DNA of 25,282 nt. Origin: a virus. Positions 20,473 through 25,282 of this stretch are shown here, piece after piece. The stretch spans positions 1 through 25,282 of IMG/VR virus record IMGVR_UViG_3300036651_002161. The stretch is one strand, 5' to 3'. Both the position numbers and the translations under genes were made by a program. Within the stretch, counting starts at the first letter, position 1; every line of letters starts with the position of its first letter. Under the pieces are notes generated by a model. That model was not told where the DNA came from. It worked only from the letters and a program-made list of their open reading frames with translations, and did not search any database.

Positions 20473-20578
20473 CCACCTGACCACGGTCCGTGGTTCAATG
20501 GGGCGGGGCGACTGGATTAGCTGCCTCACTTGCCAGGGCCAGCGCGAGGCGTGGCTCTCCACCAAGAATAAGGAGTAA
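20306..20578 (+). CDS. Short zinc-ribbon-like protein, start uncertain
   Basis: The last 40 residues (VHLRCSHLTTV...WISCLTCQGQREA) form a convincing C-x-H...C-x2-C zinc motif. Starts in this frame are an ATG at 20306 and a GTG at 20369; neither has a clear ribosome site and both overlap the previous gene by 100-167 bases. The N-terminal 45 residues are Pro/Ser/Thr-rich and may not be translated. Coupled to the next gene by spacing only. Confidence 0.45.
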   Translation: MRAPRTTTLSAPTSSTSAPDVKGSRPPSSTPTPPLSATLPQARDYSSLWTVHLRCSHLTTVRGSMGRGDWISCLTCQGQREAWLSTKNKE

Positions 20579-20582
20579 CACC

Positions 20583-20807
20583 ATGGCGATCCCTGCCGGC
20601 TTCAACTTCAAGAAGGACGCCAAGTCCGACGATGGCCCCGAAATGCAGCGCCTCCTGGCCTCCGGCCACACCGTCGCGGAACTACCTGCGGGTTCCTACG
20701 CTCTAACTTCCGGCCACTGCGTTGCCCCCGGTTCCCTGGGCGTGCTTCCCCCGGGCACCACCTACCGCCTGAACGCTACGGGCGGCATTACCCTCGTCGT
20801 TACCTGA
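20583..20807 (+). CDS. 74-residue protein resembling a beta-helix N-terminus
   Basis: AGGAGT ribosome site. The sequence (SDDGPEMQRLLASGHTVAELPAGSYALTSG, then LGVLPPGTTYRLNATGG) resembles the first turns of pectate-lyase-like right-handed beta-helices found in tailspikes, but it stops after about 74 residues with a TGA. It may be a complete small cap protein or a truncated remnant. It sits just before the FkbM gene. Confidence 0.6.
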   Translation: MAIPAGFNFKKDAKSDDGPEMQRLLASGHTVAELPAGSYALTSGHCVAPGSLGVLPPGTTYRLNATGGITLVVT

Positions 20808-20825
20808 GCAAAGGACCTGCACTCC

Positions 20826-21623
20826 ATGGACGCTAACCACCCATTCTTCGGCCCGGCAAAGCCAGCCACCCGGGTCGAGGAACTGGTGCCCACCGACCCG
20901 ATCGAGATCTCCGCCCGCCTGTGGGCCGGAATCGGCTATTCCGACACTGCCACCCGTTCCGGCACCGCCTACTACATCGGCGCGAACTGCGGCCAGAACC
21001 TCGCTCTCATTGCTTCCCGCTACTCCACTGTGCACTGCTTCGAGCCCTCTCCCCGCTCTTATGCCATTCTCGAGAGCCTTGCCGCGAACTACTCCCCCCC
21101 TGCGGTCTCCACCGATGCCGGACGCCTCCCCACTGTCGCTTGCCACAACATCGCTGTGAGCGACCATAACGGCTCCGTCGTCCTGGCGGATCTCCCAGGC
21201 CGCCCCCACGAAACAGGCCAGCTCGTGACTCCCGGCGTCCACGGCATGGACTGGGACCCCGGCAACTGGGACACGGTCAGCAAGGAAAACCTCCTCAACG
21301 TCGCCTGCTTCACGGTCGACACCCTTTCCGAGATCTACGGTGTCCCCGACTTCGTTGCCATGGACACCGAGGGCCACGAGTGGAACATTCTCCAGGGCAT
21401 GGGACACACCCTGCTCCACTACCCCACGTTGCTCATTGAGTTCCACTCTCCCTCCAACTACGACAACATCACCCGCGTCCTCCGATCCCACGGCTACAAG
21501 GTCGAGACTATCCGCCACCCTCACTTCCGCCCCCAGTCCAGAATGTGGGGTCAGCTCGGTTGGATCAAGGCTTCCGCAAGAAAAAATCAAAAGACACCCC
21601 CTGTCTCTGCATTTACAGGGTAA
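20826..21623 (+). CDS. FkbM-family methyltransferase
   Basis: 265 residues with AAAGGA upstream. SAM-binding Rossmann motif TAYYIGANCGQNLALIA, followed by VHCFEPSPRSYAILESL (acidic residue at the end of strand 2) and the FkbM signature FVAMDTEGHEWNILQG, then LLIEFHSP. Family members O-methylate sugars and other small groups. With the GT4 enzyme it could decorate a glycan, but the acceptor is unknown. The gene ends in an A-rich stretch with a small hairpin at 21599-21620. Confidence 0.88.
   Translation: MDANHPFFGPAKPATRVEELVPTDPIEISARLWAGIGYSDTATRSGTAYYIGANCGQNLALIASRYSTVHCFEPSPRSYAILESLAANYSPPAVSTDAGRLPTVACHNIAVSDHNGSVVLADLPGRPHETGQLVTPGVHGMDWDPGNWDTVSKENLLNVACFTVDTLSEIYGVPDFVAMDTEGHEWNILQGMGHTLLHYPTLLIEFHSPSNYDNITRVLRSHGYKVETIRHPHFRPQSRMWGQLGWIKASARKNQKTPPVSAFTG
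21599..21620 (+). other. Small hairpin at end of FkbM gene
   Basis: CCCTGT (21599-21604) pairs with ACAGGG (21615-21620) around a 10-base loop, overlapping the last codons of the FkbM gene and preceded by an A-rich run. It may mark the boundary between early and packaging genes. No gene or clear promoter is seen from 21624 to 21700. Confidence 0.4.
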
Positions 21624-21700
21624 AGGCCCCCCTCTTACTCCTCACCAACCCCCTTTGCCCAACCCACATAACCGCCCCAACATGGAAAGTGGTCTATTCG

Positions 21701-22069
21701 ATGCCCGAGAACAACCTCTCCGCCCGCCTCCGCCAGGTCCGTCACGACATCATGATGGAGTTCGAGCCCGAGGACCTGCCCCGCAACGACGACGCTGCCA
21801 TCGGCCGCGAACTCAACGACCTCCGCACCCTCCTCGGCCGCATCCATGCCGTCCACTCCTCCGATGGCCGCCACACCGGCTGGGGCTCCATCGACATTCC
21901 ACGCCCGCCAACAGCCCGCGTCGTGGTTCCCGCCGCGCAGCCGTCGGAATCGGAAGACGTGGTGATCCCGGATGACGACGACCCGCTCCCGGAGACCGGC
22001 CTCGCGGACGACCCGGCTCCCGATGCTCACCGCGCCAGGGGGACCTCCCGTGCGCGCCGCTCCGGGTGA
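21701..22069 (+). CDS. Acidic hypothetical protein before terminase
   Basis: 122 residues. The start has a modest GGAAAG site. The N-terminal 50 residues are helical (LSARLRQVRHDIMMEFEPEDLP, AIGRELNDLRTLLGRIHAVH). The C-terminal half is Pro/Asp/Glu-rich and probably disordered (SESEDVVIPDDDDPLPETGLADDPAPD). Family not recognised; packaging-related by position only. Confidence 0.65.
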   Translation: MPENNLSARLRQVRHDIMMEFEPEDLPRNDDAAIGRELNDLRTLLGRIHAVHSSDGRHTGWGSIDIPRPPTARVVVPAAQPSESEDVVIPDDDDPLPETGLADDPAPDAHRARGTSRARRSG

Positions 22070-22110
22070 TTTACTTCTCCTAGACATCACACGGCAGCAG
22101 GAGGTTTACG

Positions 22111-22581
22111 GTGGGCTACATTCCACGGGATCCGGACGACGCCTGGAAGAGCCGCCTTATGGGCCGCTATCGCCTGGAACTGATCCGCCACCTCGCCATC
22201 GAGGACCTCGGCTCTGCCAAGCTGGCAAAAAAGTACGGTGTCGGCACCAACGCGATCTCCATGTTCAAGAAGCGCCACAAGCGCGAGATCATGGAGTTCC
22301 GCTCCAACCTCGACGACGAGTATGTCGGTCTCTGGATCGCCACCAAGCGCGACCGTATCGCGGAGCTTCAGGAAATGGCCGACATACTAGGAGAGGCTAT
22401 CGCCTCTCTAGTTGAAGCGGGACAGGTGGACACCGACCTGATGAAGGCCCGAGCTGGCTTCCTCAAGCAGGTCTCCGAGGAGCTTGGTCAGCTTCCCCCG
22501 CGCCAGCAGGTCGTGTCCGCCCAGGTCACTCACATCGTCCAGGGTGTTTCCGCCGACGAACTCAAGGCAGCTCTTACCTGA
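22111..22581 (+). CDS. Probable small terminase subunit
   Basis: 156 residues from a GTG preceded by AGGAGG. Residues about 15-60 hold a helix-turn-helix (LGSAKLAKKYGVGTNAISMFKKRH), followed by a helical oligomerisation region (RIAELQEMADILGEAIASLVEAG) and a C-terminal tail. This layout and the position just before the large terminase fit a small terminase that recognises the packaging site. A hairpin at 22588-22606 follows. Confidence 0.72.
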   Translation: MGYIPRDPDDAWKSRLMGRYRLELIRHLAIEDLGSAKLAKKYGVGTNAISMFKKRHKREIMEFRSNLDDEYVGLWIATKRDRIAELQEMADILGEAIASLVEAGQVDTDLMKARAGFLKQVSEELGQLPPRQQVVSAQVTHIVQGVSADELKAALT

Positions 22582-22587
22582 CATGAA

Positions 22588-22606
22588 CCGGACAAAAACC
22601 GTCCGG
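22588..22606 (+). terminator. Hairpin after small terminase
   Basis: CCGGAC (22588-22593) pairs with GTCCGG (22601-22606) around an A-rich 7-base loop. A second small stem CTCCC/GGGAG (22610-22614, 22618-22622) follows directly, its GGGAG probably also being the ribosome site of the 22630 gene. They may dampen read-through or control the next start. Confidence 0.5.
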
Positions 22607-22629
22607 CTCCTCCCTGCGGGAGTCGTTCC

Positions 22630-22824
22630 ATGATCACTAAGGAAGCGGCCAATTACCGCCCGGCTGGCTTTCCTCTATTCCAGCAGTGCGGCTCTCCCTG
22701 CATCATGTTCGAGGACTCCGGGGGGGCGATCTTCCCTTCCTCCTGTACCCTGGTCGAGGGCGAGATCTGGTACGACTACGTCTGCGACTACTGGGCTCCA
22801 TGCTCCGACGATGGGGGGCCGTAA
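22630..22824 (+). CDS. Short Cys-containing protein before large terminase
   Basis: 64 residues with GGGAG 7 bases upstream, within a small stem. It contains five Cys (QCGSPC, SSCTL, YVCDYWAPC), a possible zinc or disulphide set, and is rich in Gly/Pro. Its TAA directly abuts the terminase ATG, so translation is probably coupled. Not recognised. Confidence 0.6.
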   Translation: MITKEAANYRPAGFPLFQQCGSPCIMFEDSGGAIFPSSCTLVEGEIWYDYVCDYWAPCSDDGGP

Positions 22825-24222
22825 ATGCCCGTCATGACCACCTCTACCCACGAGTACGAGCCCCACGGCTCCGCTCGCGAGGTCTTTTTCAATCGTGACC
22901 CCGAGGTGCTCCTCTCCGGTGCGGCCGGCACCGGCAAAAGCAGGGGCTGCCTTGAGAAGATGCACTCGATGGCCATGCTCAACCCCGGCATGCGCGGCCT
23001 TATAGTCCGGAAGACAGCAGCCTCTCTCGCCTCTACTGGCCTGGTCACCTTCCGCCAGATCGTCGCCAAGGAGGCCTTGGAGGCTGGCGAGCTGCGCTGG
23101 TACGGCGGCTCCAAGTCCCAGGCTCCCGCTTTCATCTACGGCAACGGCTCCGAGATCAACGTCGGCGGTCTCGACCGCGCTACCCGCATCATGTCCTCCG
23201 AGTACGACCTTATCTACGTCCAGGAGGCCACCGAACTCGACGAGAACGACTGGGAGACCCTCACCACCCGCCTCCGAAACGGCAAGGTTTCCTTCCAGCA
23301 GCTGATGGCCGACTGCAACCCAGGCCCGCCCCACCACTGGCTCAACCGCCGTTCTACTTCCGGCAAGACCACCATGATCTACTGCCGCCACGAGGACAAT
23401 CCCCGCCTTTACGATTCCACCACTTCTACCTGGACCACCGAGGGCCTCACTTACCTTTCCAAGCTCGACGCTCTTACTGGCGTTCGCCGCAAGCGCCTTC
23501 GCTACGGCAAGTGGGCCGCCGCCGAGGGCCTGGTCTACGACACCTTCGATCCCGATACCCACCTCTACCGCCTCCCTATCCACGGCTTCCCCGACGACTG
23601 GCCCCGCTACCTCGTCGTTGACTTCGGCTTCACCAACCCTTTCGTCTGCCAGTGGTGGGCGCAGGACCCGGATGGCCGCCTCTATCTCTATCGCGAGCTT
23701 TACAAGACCCGAGGTCTGGTCGAGGAGCACGCTGAGGTCATCAAAAAGTACCTCCAGGGCCGCCCTGTCTACGACGAGGCAGGAGCCGTCCTCCGCCACG
23801 ACATAGAGCCCTCACCTCTCGCCGTGATCTGCGATCACGATGCCGAGGACCGCGCCACACTCGAAAAGCACATCAACCTCCCCACCATCGCCGCCACCAA
23901 AACGGTCTCCGACGGAATCCAGGCTGTCGAGGCCCGCCTCAAACTGCAGGAGGATGGCCGCCCCCGCCTTTACCTCTGCCGCGACGCCCTGATCGAGAAA
24001 GACCCTCTCCTCGACGAGGCCAAAAAGCCCACCTGCACCCAGGACGAAATCTACGAGTACGTCTGGGACCCCCGCCCCCAGGCAGCCACGGGCTCCGGCC
24101 AGGGCATGGGCACCACGATGCGGGAGGTTCCCCTCAAGGCCAACGACCACGGCATGGACTGCATGCGCTACATGGTTGCTTTCATCGACGTCCACAAGCG
24201 AATTAAGTTGAGGTGGCTCTAA
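22825..24222 (+). CDS. Terminase large subunit
   Basis: 465 residues. ATPase domain: Walker A GAAGTGKS (residues 32-39), Walker B DLIYVQEATE (128-136) with catalytic Glu, and a coupling-motif region near MADCNPG. Nuclease domain: Asp266 (VVDFGFTNP) and Asp337 (VICDHDAED), plus later acidic residues. It cuts and pumps concatemeric DNA into the prohead. The small terminase and a short gene lie upstream. Portal and capsid genes are not in the window. Confidence 0.92.
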   Translation: MPVMTTSTHEYEPHGSAREVFFNRDPEVLLSGAAGTGKSRGCLEKMHSMAMLNPGMRGLIVRKTAASLASTGLVTFRQIVAKEALEAGELRWYGGSKSQAPAFIYGNGSEINVGGLDRATRIMSSEYDLIYVQEATELDENDWETLTTRLRNGKVSFQQLMADCNPGPPHHWLNRRSTSGKTTMIYCRHEDNPRLYDSTTSTWTTEGLTYLSKLDALTGVRRKRLRYGKWAAAEGLVYDTFDPDTHLYRLPIHGFPDDWPRYLVVDFGFTNPFVCQWWAQDPDGRLYLYRELYKTRGLVEEHAEVIKKYLQGRPVYDEAGAVLRHDIEPSPLAVICDHDAEDRATLEKHINLPTIAATKTVSDGIQAVEARLKLQEDGRPRLYLCRDALIEKDPLLDEAKKPTCTQDEIYEYVWDPRPQAATGSGQGMGTTMREVPLKANDHGMDCMRYMVAFIDVHKRIKLRWL

Positions 24223-24561
24223 GTGGCAATCCCCGACGAAGAGGAAATCGCCTACACCGCCCGCCTGATCCAGCAGGCCAACCTCCATTACCACCAGCAC
24301 GGCCATCACGTCATGTTCGAGGAATGCACTCGCGACGACTGCGTTGCCGCTCGCCACCCTGACAACGCGCCCTCCGCCGTCACTTCCCCCCGCGCCACGG
24401 GCAACCACTACGTCCTGTGGACCACCCACTCCGGCACGAACGGCTGGCACGGTCCTTTCCCAGACGAGCTGGAGGCCATGTCCGCCCCCCTGCCCCACTC
24501 CGAGCCCTGCACCTCGATCGTCGTCGTCGAGCGCCTCACCACCACCCCCCCGACCACCTGA
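24223..24561 (+). CDS. Hypothetical His-rich protein
   Basis: 112 residues from a GTG directly after the terminase stop. The N-terminus is helical and acidic (EEEIAYTARLIQQANLHYHQHGHHV), followed by CTRDDC and a beta part (NHYVLWTTHSGTNGWHGPFPDELEAM) with a small C-terminal strand. The HYHQHGHH and two Cys could bind metal. Family not recognised. Followed by a strong terminator hairpin. Confidence 0.7.
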   Translation: MAIPDEEEIAYTARLIQQANLHYHQHGHHVMFEECTRDDCVAARHPDNAPSAVTSPRATGNHYVLWTTHSGTNGWHGPFPDELEAMSAPLPHSEPCTSIVVVERLTTTPPTT

Positions 24562-24566
24562 CCCGC

Positions 24567-24608
24567 GCGAGGGCTCCCGGTTCCTGGGCGGTGATCGGGA
24601 GCCCTCGC
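24567..24608 (+). terminator. Rho-independent-like terminator
   Basis: Twelve-base perfect arms GCGAGGGCTCCC (24567-24578) and complement (24597-24608) with an 18-base loop, 5 bases after the stop of the 24223 gene, followed by CCTTTCCC. Ends the terminase transcript. Confidence 0.8.
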
Positions 24609-24641
24609 CCTTTCCCATTAGCCGCCCACCGAGAGGACAAC

Positions 24642-25004
24642 ATGCGCAACTTTTTCGCCCACATCGGCCTGGCGCTCGCCGCCTTCGTCTTTTGCCTCGC
24701 TTCCCTCGCTGGAACTGCCCAGCTCGCGTCGGCCAGCTCCCATTCGCACCGCTGCACGGTCAACTGGACCTGGCAGGTCCGCACGGGCTCGGGTGGTTAC
24801 TTCAAGGTCATCGTCTCCCACTCCTGCTCTGGCACCGGGGTCGAGGCCCGTGCGCTCTGCAAGCTGACCCCCACCCAGGGTCGCACCATCACCAGCTCGG
24901 AGCTGTTCGGCACTGGCTCGGTCCGCGCACAGTGCCCGTCCGGCTACCAGGTCTCGACGGGTGGCGCTGTCATCGGCGGTACCTACCACCAGGTCTACCC
25001 CTAG
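24642..25004 (+). CDS. Secreted small Cys protein with signal peptide
   Basis: 120 residues; GAGAGGA precedes the ATG. Residues 1-33 form a typical signal peptide (RN, hydrophobic IGLALAAFVFCLASLAG, cleavage near LASAS). The mature part is about 88 residues with four Cys (HRCTVNW, SHSCSG, ALCKL, AQCPS), likely two disulphides in a small beta-fold. Such exported proteins act outside the cell, for example on the envelope or on competing phages. It lies alone between two strong hairpins and has only 33 bases of upstream sequence after the first. No promoter is evident there. Confidence 0.75.
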   Translation: MRNFFAHIGLALAAFVFCLASLAGTAQLASASSHSHRCTVNWTWQVRTGSGGYFKVIVSHSCSGTGVEARALCKLTPTQGRTITSSELFGTGSVRAQCPSGYQVSTGGAVIGGTYHQVYP

Positions 25005-25033
25005 CGTCCACGGGGACCACGGGGAGACACGAC

Positions 25034-25071
25034 GAGGCCCGGGGGCGGCTACCGCACCACCCCCGGGCCTC
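25034..25071. terminator. Bidirectional 12-bp terminator hairpin
   Basis: Perfect arms GAGGCCCGGGGG (25034-25045) and complement (25060-25071) with a 14-base loop, followed by CGGTTTGTCC on the plus side. It closes the secreted-protein unit and lies 28 bases past the probable stop of the leftward gene at 25100. Confidence 0.8.
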
Positions 25072-25099
25072 CGGTTTGTCCCGGGCCGTCCCAGGAACG

Positions 25100-25282
25100 C
25101 TACGACCTGGCTACGACCCGCAGCCCAGGTGTCAGAATCAGCGAGCTATTGCGGTTCCCGATCACGACACTGCACCGCGAGATCCGGTACTCCGCCGAGA
25201 TCTTCCGGCTCACGTACGTCCACTTCAACGGCGTCACTCCCATCGAGTGCACCCGCAGCGGGTTCTGCTGCGCGCACCGGAA
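25100..25282 (-). CDS. Probable C-terminal end of a leftward gene (partial)
   Basis: The minus strand is open from the window edge to a TAG at 25102-25100 (60 codons). The sequence looks protein-like (MGVTPLKWTYVSRKISAEYRISRC, VVIGNRNSSLILTPGLRVVARS) with G/C-rich third positions, and the hairpin at 25034-25071 would terminate it. A plus-strand frame over the same bases is also protein-like but has no good start. No family recognised; start lies outside the window. Confidence 0.45.
   Translation of the reverse strand, partial: FRCAQQNPLRVHSMGVTPLKWTYVSRKISAEYRISRCSVVIGNRNSSLILTPGLRVVARS

Noticed and set aside
25091-25282. Rightward frame at the right edge
   Set aside because: Protein-like in part but has no ATG or GTG near its beginning and no ribosome site; the leftward reading fits the hairpin better. 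Kept as an open question in the findings.
1-25282. DatZ-like HD-domain dATPase
   Set aside because: I looked for an HD phosphohydrolase motif pattern near the PurZ and polymerase genes and found no convincing candidate, so it is not annotated.

Overview
The window looks like the early/replication region and the start of the late region of a high-GC, double-stranded DNA tailed phage of an actinobacterium. Support for this: compact GTGA/ATGA gene overlaps, strong G/C-ending codon use, GTG starts, a WhiB-like protein, leaderless genes, and many small zinc-finger-like and membrane proteins. No integrase, rRNA or CRISPR array is visible, and no tRNA is recognised.

Layout. (1) About 1-2780, leftward: small accessory genes (membrane protein, HTH protein, Cys-rich protein, Lys/Ala-rich protein), ending at an 86-residue XRE-type HTH protein. 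(2) 2870-9089, rightward: Cas4-like 4Fe-4S nuclease, small membrane and basic proteins, Sak4-like RecA-fold ATPase, DUF669-like ssDNA-binding protein, a large primase-helicase, an iteron-bearing non-coding stretch (8500-8640) and a small hypothetical. (3) 9090-9300: a promoter followed by about 200 bases of strongly structured non-coding sequence ending in a 13-bp hairpin. (4) 9307-12182, leftward: hypothetical, UvrD-like SF1 helicase and two small genes. (5) 12358-18246, rightward: family A DNA polymerase, RuvC-like resolvase, a PurA/PurZ-type enzyme with the GSEGKG signature, a MazG/MazZ-like pyrophosphohydrolase, dUTPase, permuted NlpC/P60 protein and a WhiB-like protein. (6) 18243-21623: a GT4 glycosyltransferase and an FkbM methyltransferase with small genes between them. 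(7) 21701-24561: hypothetical, small terminase and large terminase, starting the packaging module. (8) 24642-25004: a small secreted Cys protein between two strong hairpins. The right edge probably cuts a leftward gene.

How the genes work together. Polymerase, primase-helicase, ssDNA-binding protein, Sak4, Cas4-like nuclease, UvrD helicase and RuvC form a self-contained replication/recombination set. PurZ-like, MazZ-like and dUTPase proteins form a nucleotide-pool module. The Ser-for-Asp change in the PurA active-site loop, next to a MazZ-like gene and downstream of a family A polymerase, is the signature of phages that replace adenine with 2-aminoadenine (Z). No DatZ-like HD dATPase is seen in this window.

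Regulation. At least eleven sites fit or nearly fit a 15-bp palindrome, KTGAC-N5-GTCAM (K = T or G, M = A or C). In most, the left half-site is the -35 box of a sigma70-type promoter with a 17-18 bp spacer. Nearly every intergenic start in the early region carries one. This suggests one phage regulator coordinating both divergent gene pairs, the polymerase, PurZ, the ssDNA-binding protein and the structured RNA. The XRE protein at 2519-2779, whose own promoter shares one such site with the Cas4-like gene, is the best candidate in the window.
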